Source of the DNA: Lentisphaeria bacterium UBA4640
Lineage (GTDB): Bacteria > Verrucomicrobiota > Lentisphaeria > Victivallales > UBA1829
Reading direction: 5' to 3'
Assembly: GCA_002405835.1 (NCBI GenBank)
Contig: DHMO01000066.1
Span: 24,926-56,016 of the forward strand
Length of the DNA: 31,091 bases
Shown: positions 8,432-15,581 of the stretch, one piece after another
How positions within the stretch are numbered: the first letter of the stretch is position 1
Layout of the letters: every line of letters starts with the position of its first letter
Made by a program: the position numbers and the translations under genes
Notes under the pieces: model-generated
Told to the model about the DNA's origin: nothing
The model's input: only the letters and a program-made list of their open reading frames with translations
The model's database searches: none

Positions 8432-9061
8432 ATGAACGAAGTATTGGACAACGCAAAAGATCTCGAACATCTGCACGAACTCGAATCCCGGATCCGGCAG
8501 GGCTTCCGGCAGTTTCTCGCCGTCGGAAACTCTCTCGCGGAAATCCGCATGAAACGGCTCTATAAACTCGAAGATTTCAAAAGTTTCGCGGAATACGTCA
8601 AGACGAAATTCAACTACAACCTCGCCTACTGCAACTATGTCATCAACACGGCGGAAATGATCAAACGTCTCGAAGCGGTTCAGGACGACTCCTTTGCGCT
8701 CCCGACCTCCGAGGCGCAATGCAAAGCGCTTCAGCCCATCCTCAAGAAAGAGGTCAGCGAGGAAAAAGTGGAACAGGTCAAGCAGGTTCTCGCGAAAATC
8801 AAGGAGGAGGACGTCCGCCCGACCGCAAAAGCGATTCAGGCGACCATCGCCGAGCTTTACCCCGACGCCCTCCCCCCGGAGAAGGACCCGAACGAATTCA
8901 ACGAGCGCGTGTTCGGCAATTCGCTGAACAGAATCTGTTCGCAGATGCAGAACATCAGCGAAGAGGACATCCGCAACTTTTTCGCCGATCAGTCCCGCGC
9001 GGAACAGAAATCCATGTTCATTTCCGAAATCCGCAAACTGCTCACGATTCTCGAATCCTGA
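8432..9061 (+). CDS. Phage/plasmid-type putative DNA-binding protein
   Basis: The 209-residue soluble protein has an N-terminal region with the pattern GFRQFLAVGNSLAEIRMKRLYK (about 22-43), then FAEYVKTKFNYNLAYCNYVI and AEMI (about 51-75). This is the arrangement found in many phage, plasmid and ParB-associated proteins, in which a short helix (L..ALAEIR.KRLYR) precedes a helix-turn-helix that follows a W/F-G-x-S-R-x-x-A-Y motif. Here the second motif reads KFNYNLAYCNYV. The rest is charged and probably helical (KKEVSEEKVEQVKQVLAKIK). It has a promoter of its own. A regulator or a domesticated mobile-element gene is the best guess; no other phage genes lie nearby. The stop codon directly abuts the stop of the opposing DUF4404 gene. 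Confidence 0.7.
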   Translation: MNEVLDNAKDLEHLHELESRIRQGFRQFLAVGNSLAEIRMKRLYKLEDFKSFAEYVKTKFNYNLAYCNYVINTAEMIKRLEAVQDDSFALPTSEAQCKALQPILKKEVSEEKVEQVKQVLAKIKEEDVRPTAKAIQATIAELYPDALPPEKDPNEFNERVFGNSLNRICSQMQNISEEDIRNFFADQSRAEQKSMFISEIRKLLTILES

Positions 9062-9376
9062 TCAGATCCCCGTCCCGGAGAGCATGGCAAAGAAACGGTT
9101 GATCAGCCGCGTTGCATTCGGGTAAGCGGCCTCAAAAATACGGACCGTTTCCCGCAGCGGTTGGAGCGGAACGGGATCGCCCGGAGCAACAACTCCGCGC
9201 GTTGCGCGTTCGGTAATGTCAACCAGCGACCGGATGTCGTTTTCCGTCTGAGCTGGAAGGGCGGCAAGCTCCGTCTCCAGCTCATCAAGCAGTTTCCCGA
9301 CTTCCTCCTTGCGCTCCGGCGTCATACGGGAGTCGCTGATGTGCCTGCGGATCAGTTCCAGTTTTTCCTTCACCAT
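9062..9376 (-). CDS. DUF4404 family protein
   Basis: The 104-residue, probably all-helical protein matches DUF4404 in length and layout. An LDELETELAAL helix (about 30-40) is followed by DITERATR and by the C-terminal FEAAYPNATRLINRFFAMLSGTGI, where the family has a similar HP-x-x-x-x-x-I-x-x-x-x-x-x-L-x-x-M-G-I ending. The function is unknown. The ATG at 9376 has GAGG 6 nt upstream; a GTG at 9388 overlapping the previous stop is the alternative. It follows the peptide-binding protein by 8 nt and is the last gene of the recX operon. Confidence 0.78.
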   Translation of the reverse strand: MVKEKLELIRRHISDSRMTPERKEEVGKLLDELETELAALPAQTENDIRSLVDITERATRGVVAPGDPVPLQPLRETVRIFEAAYPNATRLINRFFAMLSGTGI

Positions 9377-9384
9377 AATGCGCC

Positions 9385-11172
9385 TCACTTTCTCAGCTCT
9401 TTCATGCTTAAAGGTTTAAATTCCGATTTCATGATTTTCCGTTTTGCCGGATCAACCGAAAAATATTTCCAGCGGTTGAATGCAAAATCGTGCGGTCTGT
9501 AGTTCCGCATCCACGCATGCTTCAGCAGGAATGCAACCGGGTGACTTTCGAAAATCCACGGGCATTCATCCGTGAGGCGGCGTGCGAGCGCTTCATATGC
9601 GCGTTTGCGTTCCGGCGAATCCGGCATCGCGCGCACCGCTTCGAATTCGCGGTCAAACGCTTCCGAAGAGTAACAGACACGGTTGCTGGCGCCGGAGTTC
9701 GGTCCGTAGAACAGCTGCAGAAAGTTTTCCGCATCCGGATAATCTCCCGTCCAGGAAAGACGGAACAGCTGCATCTGCCCCTGCGCGAGCTTCTGCAGAA
9801 AACGGGCGCGGTTGTTGAACTCCGGCTTGAGAACGATTCCGAGCGCCTGCAGATCCAGCGCGAAGAGTTCCGCCATCTGCCGGTACGCGGTATCGCTCCC
9901 CGCCTGGTCAAACGTCAGGACAAGCGGCTTTCCGGTCGCCGGATCAATGCCGTCCCGGTATCCGGCCTTCGCGAGATGCGCTTTCGCGCGCTCAAGATCA
10001 TAAACGCCGTATTTCCCCGGCGTTTCGAGAAATCCGTCCGCGCCGGGCGGAACCGGACCGTTGGCAAGCTCAATGCGTCCACTGAAATATTCCAGCCATT
10101 TCTGACGGTTGAATGCAAGCGAAACCGCGCGTCTCAACTCCGGATTCCTGCCCAGAACGGGATCTGTGAAATTGAAGCCGATGTAATTGGTCTGGAATTC
10201 CGGCGTGCGTTCAAGCACAATCCCGCGACGGGTCAGCGACGGTGCAAGCTGAAGTTTTTCGTTCACAACCGCGGCAAAATTTTCACCGTCCAGCACATAA
10301 TAATCAAGATTTCCCTGAAGGAACATCAGCCATCCGGCGAGCGGCTGTTTCACGAAACTGCAGATAATTTCATCCGCAAGCGGCAGCGACCGGTTCCGCT
10401 CTGTCTCATCCGCGGCTCCCGCAAAAAATTCCCTGCGGTATTCCGGATTGCGCCGCATACGGATCTGATAATCTTTCTGCCAGCGGGTCAGTATGAACGG
10501 GCCCGACCCGACCGGATGATCCGCGAAGCGATCCCCCCAGTGCTCCGCCGCACGGCGCGAAACAACGGAAAAATAGGGCATGGCGAGCGTATAGATGAAA
10601 CGCGGATCGGGAGAATTCAGGATGATTTCAAACCGCGAATCATCAAGTATGCGGAGTCCTTCACAACCGGAATCATAAGGGGAAAAATCACCGGGAGCGG
10701 CGGACGCAGTGCGTTTGCGGAACGCTTCTATCCCTTTGACTTTCCCGCGAATCAGCCAGTATCCGCTCGATTTCAGCCGCGCATCAGCCAGACGCAAAAT
10801 TGAAAAAACAACGTCACGCGACGTAATTTTCCGGCTGGATTTCTCTTTCGGGAAACAGTCGCCGGGCTGAAAATAGAGGTCGTCGCGCAGTTCACAAAGA
10901 AAGCGGGTGGAATCCGGTGAAACGATCGGCATTCGTTTCAGCATGGAGGGTTCCAGCTCATACGGACGTTTCAAGTACGAATACTGCAGCGGAGTATCGT
11001 AAAAGGACGCCACCATGTACTGGCAGACTGTATCCGCCGCGAGCGCGGGGTCCAGCGTTGCAAGGATTTTGTTGATGCACGTATGCAGAACGACCTTATT
11101 CTCCTGCTCGTTCCGTTCCGAGCAGGCTGTGAGGAAGAGTGCGGCGAGCAGGAGGAGGAACAGTTTTTTCAC
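9385..11172 (-). CDS. Lipid-anchored extracytoplasmic solute-binding protein, SBP_bac_5 family
   Basis: The 595-residue protein has a lipoprotein signal with lipobox LTAC (C17). The body is a family-5 (oligopeptide/dipeptide-type) ABC binding protein. It has TLDPALAADTVCQYMVASFYDTPLQY near residues 39-64, SSRKITSRDVVFSILRLAD at about 110-130, and GFNFTDPVLGRNPELRRAVSLAFNR near 335-360. The C-terminus has the usual LSWTGDYPDAENFLQLFYG segment (about 475-495). It binds peptides or other small solutes outside the cytoplasmic membrane. No permease or ATPase gene is nearby, so it is an orphan component. The start is GTG, overlapping the recX stop by 4 nt (GTGA). Confidence 0.92.
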   Translation of the reverse strand: MKKLFLLLLAALFLTACSERNEQENKVVLHTCINKILATLDPALAADTVCQYMVASFYDTPLQYSYLKRPYELEPSMLKRMPIVSPDSTRFLCELRDDLYFQPGDCFPKEKSSRKITSRDVVFSILRLADARLKSSGYWLIRGKVKGIEAFRKRTASAAPGDFSPYDSGCEGLRILDDSRFEIILNSPDPRFIYTLAMPYFSVVSRRAAEHWGDRFADHPVGSGPFILTRWQKDYQIRMRRNPEYRREFFAGAADETERNRSLPLADEIICSFVKQPLAGWLMFLQGNLDYYVLDGENFAAVVNEKLQLAPSLTRRGIVLERTPEFQTNYIGFNFTDPVLGRNPELRRAVSLAFNRQKWLEYFSGRIELANGPVPPGADGFLETPGKYGVYDLERAKAHLAKAGYRDGIDPATGKPLVLTFDQAGSDTAYRQMAELFALDLQALGIVLKPEFNNRARFLQKLAQGQMQLFRLSWTGDYPDAENFLQLFYGPNSGASNRVCYSSEAFDREFEAVRAMPDSPERKRAYEALARRLTDECPWIFESHPVAFLLKHAWMRNYRPHDFAFNRWKYFSVDPAKRKIMKSEFKPLSMKELRK

Positions 11173-11693
11173 GGCTCCACCTCATCGGGAAAATCCGGTT
11201 CATGCGCGCCGAATGTGCGAGCAATCGCCTCATAGGAAACGCCCGAAGCGAATCCTTTGGACGCCAGAGAGCGCAGCGCGCGCGTTTTGCGTTTAATCGG
11301 GTCGGGCTCCCGGTCGAAAGTCGGTTTCCGACGGCGCAGAAATTCCATCGCCACGGAGAGTTCATCTCGCTCGGAATTTTTGCTGTCCGACTGGAACGCC
11401 TCTTCGATCACCTCTTTCCCGAAGCCTTTGAGCCGGAGGGAGAGCTTGATTTTGCGGGAACCGTCGCCTCGGTCACGCATCATGGCGACTTTGGCTTCGG
11501 CGATAAGTTTATCGTTGATATATCCGTACCGCTCGCATTCGGAAACGGTCTCTTCCGCCTCTTTTGCGGAATATCCTTTATCGCAGAGCTTTTTTTTGAG
11601 CGCGAGCCGCGACATCGGCTGTTTTGTCAGCAGAACCACCGCCGTTTCGAGCGGAGATTTCTGCGGTTTCGGTTTAATTTTCTTTACGGGCAT
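11169..11693 (-). CDS. recX: RecX family regulatory protein
   Basis: The 174-residue protein consists of the three-helix RecX repeats. Recognisable segments are KKKLCDKGYSAKEAEETVSECERYGYINDKLIAE (about 33-66), then SLRLKGFGKEVIEEAF (about 85-100). By family knowledge it modulates RecA filaments. recA is not in the window. GAGG is 7 nt upstream of the ATG. It is the first gene of a three-gene unit with a solute-binding lipoprotein and a DUF4404 gene; this combination has no obvious functional logic. A basic N-terminus (MPVKKIKPKPQK) precedes the first repeat. Confidence 0.9.
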   Translation of the reverse strand: MPVKKIKPKPQKSPLETAVVLLTKQPMSRLALKKKLCDKGYSAKEAEETVSECERYGYINDKLIAEAKVAMMRDRGDGSRKIKLSLRLKGFGKEVIEEAFQSDSKNSERDELSVAMEFLRRRKPTFDREPDPIKRKTRALRSLASKGFASGVSYEAIARTFGAHEPDFPDEVEP

Positions 11694-11719
11694 TGCAAAT
11701 CCTCATTCTCTTGAAGGAT

Positions 11720-11747
11720 AACGTACCCGTATTTGCTGAAAAATCAA
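11720..11747 (-). promoter_or_regulatory. Candidate promoter of the recX operon
   Basis: On the minus strand, TTGATT (11747-11742), a 16-nt spacer and TACGTT (11725-11720), about 27 nt upstream of the start. No LexA box was recognised. Confidence 0.4.
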
Positions 11748-11781
11748 CCGCTAAACCGCGAAAAATGTTCCGAAATATGAA

Positions 11782-12057
11782 TCAAAACACCGGAACGCCG
11801 TTCTCATACAGTTCTTCCGGAGCGATATCCACATCACCCGGCCAGCTCACCGTCGTTCCATCCGCATATGCCGAAGCAAATTTTTGCACGGAAGCGATCT
11901 TGCGGAATATTCCGCCTTCCGCAATAACCGGCTTCATATCATACCGTTTTTCCGCTCCGTCCGCAAAACGGATGCGAAGGAAAAAATCCGGTTCAACAGC
12001 AACAGAGCGGACAATCCAGTGCGGAACTTTAATTTCTGAGTCCATAAAAATCCCCAT
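11782..12057 (-). CDS. DUF2442 domain protein
   Basis: The protein of about 91 residues carries a DUF2442 core. VRSVAVEPDFFLRIRFADG (about 16-34) is followed by KRYDMKPVI, then FASAYADGTTVSWPGDVDIAPEELYENG, where the W-x-x-x-D-I-x-x-x-x-L-Y ending is characteristic. Its start lies one base after the DUF4160 stop, so the two are translated together. An in-frame ATG at 12045, 6 nt after GGGG, is an alternative start giving 87 residues. Adjacent DUF4160 and DUF2442 genes are a recurrent pair in bacteria and are often listed as a putative toxin-antitoxin type unit, but without a firm function that I can cite. Confidence 0.85.
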   Translation of the reverse strand: MGIFMDSEIKVPHWIVRSVAVEPDFFLRIRFADGAEKRYDMKPVIAEGGIFRKIASVQKFASAYADGTTVSWPGDVDIAPEELYENGVPVF

Positions 12058-12058
12058 T

Positions 12059-12319
12059 TCAACGCAAAGGTTCAATTCGAAAAAGCTCTTCCTGATGTTC
12101 TGCGAGCTTCCAATTCGCCAGCAAATCCTCTCTATGGATTTCAATCCAAGCCTGTACCAGGCGGTTCTGTGAAGAAGGAAGTCTTCCAGCAATACACTCA
12201 GCATCCGCAATCGTATAGCACGCTCGCGACTCGCCATATTCTGCATGAATGTGGGGCGGATTATGCTCACGGTAATTCATCTTAATTAAGATCCCGAAAA
12301 AAATTGAAATTGTTGGCAT
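12059..12319 (-). CDS. DUF4160 domain protein
   Basis: The 86-residue protein matches DUF4160 from end to end. It opens with PTISIFFGILIKMNYREHNPPHIHAEYG (the H-x-P-P-H-x-H motif), then has a short strand pair and a C-terminal helix WIEIHREDLLANWKLA. The histidine-rich motif could bind a metal, but this is a guess. GGAGG lies 7-9 nt upstream of the ATG and a promoter sits just upstream. It is paired with DUF2442 as one small two-gene unit between the recX operon and the CPBP protease gene. Confidence 0.88.
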   Translation of the reverse strand: MPTISIFFGILIKMNYREHNPPHIHAEYGESRACYTIADAECIAGRLPSSQNRLVQAWIEIHREDLLANWKLAEHQEELFRIEPLR

Positions 12320-12339
12320 CTGCAGTTCCTCCTTGCTTT

Positions 12340-12367
12340 AGTGTATCACATTTTTCTTTATTTTCAA
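12340..12367 (-). promoter_or_regulatory. Promoter of the DUF4160/DUF2442 pair
   Basis: On the minus strand, TTGAAA (12367-12362), a 16-nt spacer and TACACT (12345-12340), about 20 nt upstream of the start. The other 180 nt up to the CPBP gene hold only that gene's promoter and no recognisable gene. Confidence 0.55.
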
Positions 12368-12518
12368 GTCTTTTGCAAATTTCAAAATAAAAAATCATAT
12401 TACTGACAATCAACCGGATAGGATACCACGGTTCCTCATCGCTGAGAACGGCATTTCAAGCATTGAGCAAAAGTATTCCGACTTTTTTCCTCCCTCCGCT
12501 TTCATTTCACAGGAAGTA

Positions 12519-12527
12519 TGCTATATT
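12519..12527 (+). promoter_or_regulatory. Extended -10 of the CPBP-miaA operon
   Basis: TGCTATATT, identical to the extended -10 boxes of the LacI and beta-mannosidase genes. The matching -35 (TTTCAT at 12500-12505, 16-nt spacer) is poor. Its position puts the transcription start downstream of the upstream TTG at 12463 and so favours the TTG at 12550. Confidence 0.5.
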
Positions 12528-12549
12528 TCCGGAAACAAGGAATTTGAAT

Positions 12550-13284
12550 TTGGAACACGACATCTATACACCGCGCCGCCTTTCCGGCGGACAGCTTCTG
12601 CTCTCGACCGTGCTCGTCATCGCCGCGGCTCTCTTGCCGCGGTTTCTCGGACTCACGCGCTTTGTTCCGCAGGATTGGCCGACTGCCGTTCACGTGCTGT
12701 TTGCCATGCTGCCGCTGCATCTCGGATTACTGCTCGCTGTCGTGATTCCAGCACTCTTTCCGTCGCGTCCGTTCCGCGATGTAAGACTGGATCTCGGACT
12801 CGGCAAGCTGACTAAGGATGAACTCAAGCGCATCTTCAAGCTCTCGCCGCTCCTGTTCGTCGTGGTCATGATCACCGCAAGCATCATGACGCAGATTGCA
12901 AAGCTCTGCGGTGCGGAAGACCCGGATCAGGCGCTGATCAAGCTCGCGCTCTCCGCGGATATCCCGACCTTCTGCGTTATCTTTTTCTCTTCTGTTTTCA
13001 TCGCACCCGTAACGGAGGAGCTGGCGTTCCGCAGAACAATTTTTGAGAAACTGCACTCATCCCTCCCGCTTCAGCATGCGGCGGCAATCACATCGCTCCT
13101 GTTCGCTGTGATTCATTTTTCCCCCTGGCAGATTCCGCCGCTGTTTCTGCTGGCATTTCTCTTTCAGCAGGAATACATCCGCGCGGCGAACAAAACAACC
13201 GCAACCATCCTCATGCACGCAATCTACAACGGTCTGACCATGCTCTGTCTGCTTGCGCTGCGGCTCAACGGAGGTGTTCAATGA
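12550..13284 (+). CDS. CPBP family intramembrane metalloprotease (CAAX-type)
   Basis: The protein of about 244 residues has six to seven hydrophobic spans. The three Abi/CPBP motifs are in order: EELAFRR at about 157-163, FAVIH at about 181-185 and HAIYN at about 225-229. These supply the glutamates, histidines and asparagine for a membrane-embedded zinc-type protease site. Family members process prenylated proteins, bacteriocins or other membrane substrates; the substrate here is unknown. The start is taken as TTG at 12550, with AAGGAA upstream and the promoter just before. TTG at 12463 would add 29 residues but starts upstream of the promoter. The stop overlaps the miaA start (ATGA). Confidence 0.87.
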   Translation: MEHDIYTPRRLSGGQLLLSTVLVIAAALLPRFLGLTRFVPQDWPTAVHVLFAMLPLHLGLLLAVVIPALFPSRPFRDVRLDLGLGKLTKDELKRIFKLSPLLFVVVMITASIMTQIAKLCGAEDPDQALIKLALSADIPTFCVIFFSSVFIAPVTEELAFRRTIFEKLHSSLPLQHAAAITSLLFAVIHFSPWQIPPLFLLAFLFQQEYIRAANKTTATILMHAIYNGLTMLCLLALRLNGGVQ

Positions 13285-14192
13285 GCAGAAAAGTCATCGT
13301 CATTCTCGGTCCGACCGCATGCGGGAAAACGGCGTTCGCCGTCGCCCTCGCCCGCAGACTCGGCGGCGCGATCATCTCCGCGGATTCCCGCCAGGTCTAC
13401 CGCGGACTCGACATCGGTTCCGGAAAGGATCTGGAAGAGTACCGCACCGGCGGCGAACCGGTCATGACGCGTCTGCTCGACATCATTGATCCCGCCGAAG
13501 CGGAACCTTACACGCTCGCGGATTTCATGCGCGACGCCAAAGCCGCAATTCTCGAACTTGAGTCGCTCGGCAAAATCCCCATCATCTGCGGAGGAACCGG
13601 ACTCTACATTCATGCGCTCATCAAGGGCTACGAACTCCCCGGCGGACCCGCCGACCGCGCATTCCGCAGCTCCGTCAAAAACGCCGACACCGAAGCGCTC
13701 GTCTCGGAGCTCTCCGCAAAACACACGCTTGAAAACGGCGAAGCGGAAAACCCGTACCGCCTCTCCCGGCGGCTTGAAATTGAGCGAGCCCCGCAGACCC
13801 GCTCCATATACGGAGGTCCCCTCCCCGATACCGAATATCTGGTTCTCGGAGCCCTGCGCCCCCGTCCGGAAATCCACAAGCGCATCGAAAAACGTCTCGA
13901 CGAGCGGCTGCGTCATGGAATGGTCGAAGAAATTCAGAATCTGCACAAGCAGGGAGTTCCCTGGGAAAAACTGGAGTCGTTCGGACTTGAATACCGCGAA
14001 GTTTCGCGCTTTCTGCAAGGAGAAATGCTCTTCCCGGACATGCGCGATCATCTGCTCATCAAAATACGCCAGTTCGCGAAGCGGCAGGACACCTGGTTCC
14101 GCAAAATGGAACGCGAAGGCGTCGCGATTCACTGGCTCCCGCCCGAAAACATAGAAGAAGCGGAAGCTCTCTGCCGCGAATTTCTCGCCTGA
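13281..14192 (+). CDS. miaA: tRNA dimethylallyltransferase
   Basis: The 303-residue enzyme transfers a dimethylallyl group from DMAPP to N6 of A37 in tRNAs that read codons starting with U. The P-loop is GPTACGKT (residues 10-17), slightly unusual with Cys for Ser. ISADSRQVYRGLDIGSG (about 32-48) gives the catalytic D35, and ICGGTGLYIHALIKG sits near 98-112. The C-terminus has the expected FAKRQDTWFRK. The start overlaps the CPBP gene by 4 nt (ATGA), so translation is coupled to it. A terminator follows 21 nt after the stop. Confidence 0.95.
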   Translation: MSRKVIVILGPTACGKTAFAVALARRLGGAIISADSRQVYRGLDIGSGKDLEEYRTGGEPVMTRLLDIIDPAEAEPYTLADFMRDAKAAILELESLGKIPIICGGTGLYIHALIKGYELPGGPADRAFRSSVKNADTEALVSELSAKHTLENGEAENPYRLSRRLEIERAPQTRSIYGGPLPDTEYLVLGALRPRPEIHKRIEKRLDERLRHGMVEEIQNLHKQGVPWEKLESFGLEYREVSRFLQGEMLFPDMRDHLLIKIRQFAKRQDTWFRKMEREGVAIHWLPPENIEEAEALCREFLA

Positions 14193-14213
14193 AAAAAGTT
14201 TATGCAGGAACAA

Positions 14214-14258
14214 AACGGCTCCGGAATTTTTGCAGTTCCGGAACCGTTCTTCTTTTTT
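14214..14258 (+). terminator. Terminator after miaA
   Basis: AACGG-c-TCCGGAA (14214-14226) pairs with TTCCGGA-a-CCGTT (14236-14248), with one mismatch and a 9-nt loop. It is followed by TTC and six T residues (14253-14258). In the other orientation it is followed by TTGTT, so it may also stop transcription from the Gfo/Idh gene. Confidence 0.8.
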
Positions 14259-14259
14259 G

Positions 14260-14284
14260 AATCAGCAGATTACTTCTGCTGATT
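14260..14284. repeat. Perfect 10-bp hairpin containing the Gfo/Idh stop codon
   Basis: AATCAGCAGA (14260-14269) and TCTGCTGATT (14275-14284) form a perfect inverted repeat around a 5-nt loop. The loop includes the minus-strand TAA stop. It adjoins the miaA terminator. On the plus strand it is followed by GTTTTC. Confidence 0.6.
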
Positions 14285-15433
14285 GTTTTCAAAGTAGCGG
14301 ATCAGTTCCGGATCAAGAGGAGGAACCTCCTGCGGAACATTGCCGTGACGCATGGAGTAGTGTCCCAGCACTCCGGCGGCGACGGCATCGCGTGCGGCTG
14401 TCGGAATGGTGTTCGGGCGCTTGCCGTCACGCACGAAATCAAGAAAACTCTGGACCGTGCACGGATCGGCTCCGCCGTGTCCGCCTTCCACGGCTTTGAG
14501 TTTGTAGATGATGTCCGGGGTTTCACGCGGTCCGCGCGTTGTCCAGACATGGATTTCGCACTTGTCATGGTCGCCGATATTCTCGATGCGCCCCTTTGTC
14601 CCGATGAAGGTGTAGTTGCGTTCCGCATCGGGAGCGTAATGACACTGCATGTAACACGCCTGCGCGCCGTTGTCGAGCTGCATCATGACCATATTGTGGT
14701 CCTCGACGTTGATCACCGGGGAAAAGCCGGTCTGTTCGAGCGGCGGATAATGGTCTTCGTGCCAGGACGCGTCTCCCTCGGTGTCGGCGGAACGGCGGGC
14801 GCACTTGTCATAAACGGAGAGCATTCCCATGCCGACAACGCGCTTGGTTTTCGCTCCCATGAGCCAGTGCATGACGTCGATATCGTGTGCCCCCTTCTGC
14901 AGAAGAAGTCCGGTGGTGTTCTTCTGCTCGGAATGCCAGTCGCGGAAATAAGCGTCGCCGCCGTAGCTGATGAAATGACGGCACCAGCCGCACTGGATAT
15001 CGCCGATGACGCCCGAATCGATAATCTCTTTCATTTTGAGAATCGCGGGAAAATAGCGCATATTGTGTCCGACGAACAGCTTGGACCCCGTCTCGTATGC
15101 TGTGCGCAGAATACGGTCGCAGCCCTCAATCGTAATCGCCATCGGCTTCTCAAGGAAAAGCGCCTTTCCGGCCTTGAGCGCCGCAACGGCCTGCTCTTCA
15201 TGACAATAGTCCGGCGATGCAATCATGACAGCATCAATTTCCCTGATTTTCAGCAGATCAACATAATTGTCAAACACTTTTGCCTGCGGGAATTTTTCCG
15301 AAAACTCTTCACGGGCGGCAGCTTTCGAGTCTGCTCCTGCGACGATTTCCCATCCCTCTTCCGGCTTGTGCATCTGCCAGCCGTTGTGACCGCGTCCGCT
15401 GACTCCGATCAATCCGACTTTCATCATTTTCAT
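14270..15433 (-). CDS. Gfo/Idh/MocA family oxidoreductase
   Basis: The 387-residue protein is an NAD(P)-dependent sugar or cyclitol oxidoreductase. The Rossmann part starts with VGLIGVSGRGHNGW (about 5-18), a GxxGxG-like loop. Then comes DAVMIASPDYCHEEQAVAALKAGKALFLEKPMA, where the EKP contains the conserved lysine. The C-terminal beta domain includes GAHDIDVMHWLMGA (about 179-192), which supplies the catalytic histidine region. AGGAGG is 7 nt upstream of the ATG at 15433. It is divergent from an AraC regulator with promoters back to back, which suggests a sugar-induced unit, but the substrate is not readable. No signal sequence is present, so it is cytoplasmic. Confidence 0.92.
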   Translation of the reverse strand: MKMMKVGLIGVSGRGHNGWQMHKPEEGWEIVAGADSKAAAREEFSEKFPQAKVFDNYVDLLKIREIDAVMIASPDYCHEEQAVAALKAGKALFLEKPMAITIEGCDRILRTAYETGSKLFVGHNMRYFPAILKMKEIIDSGVIGDIQCGWCRHFISYGGDAYFRDWHSEQKNTTGLLLQKGAHDIDVMHWLMGAKTKRVVGMGMLSVYDKCARRSADTEGDASWHEDHYPPLEQTGFSPVINVEDHNMVMMQLDNGAQACYMQCHYAPDAERNYTFIGTKGRIENIGDHDKCEIHVWTTRGPRETPDIIYKLKAVEGGHGGADPCTVQSFLDFVRDGKRPNTIPTAARDAVAAGVLGHYSMRHGNVPQEVPPLDPELIRYFENNQQK

Positions 15434-15472
15434 TCTTCAAACCTCCTTCAGTTTCAGATTTGCTTCTGATGT

Positions 15473-15501
15473 AAGATACAGATTAAAATACAGAAAATCA
15501 A
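15473..15501 (-). promoter_or_regulatory. Promoter of the Gfo/Idh gene
   Basis: On the minus strand, TTGATT (15501-15496), a 17-nt spacer and TATCTT (15478-15473). Its -35 is only 9 bp from the -35 of the divergent araC-type promoter. Confidence 0.5.
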
Positions 15502-15510
15502 TCATTGCAC

Positions 15511-15538
15511 TTGAAAAAATCATTTTATTCGATATATT
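15511..15538 (+). promoter_or_regulatory. Promoter of the AraC-type gene
   Basis: TTGAAA (15511-15516), a 16-nt spacer and TATATT (15533-15538), 43 nt before the ATG. A protein bound between the two -35 boxes could control both directions. Confidence 0.65.
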
Positions 15539-15581
15539 AAATCAAATAAACATACATAATATTGATACTCCGGAGATTTTC

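Noticed and set aside
9490..10803. Plus-strand open frame of 437 codons
   Set aside because: Antisense to the solute-binding protein gene; no promoter, ribosome site or recognisable motif.
12400..12549. Possible remnant of a coding gene upstream of the CPBP gene
   Set aside because: A short open stretch translates into ordinary-looking residues, but no family or intact start and stop could be recognised, and the promoter of the CPBP gene lies there.
14302..15469. Antisense frames opposite the Gfo/Idh gene, including a 374-codon one
   Set aside because: The Gfo/Idh product carries complete Rossmann and EKP motifs and a good ribosome site; the opposite frames have none.
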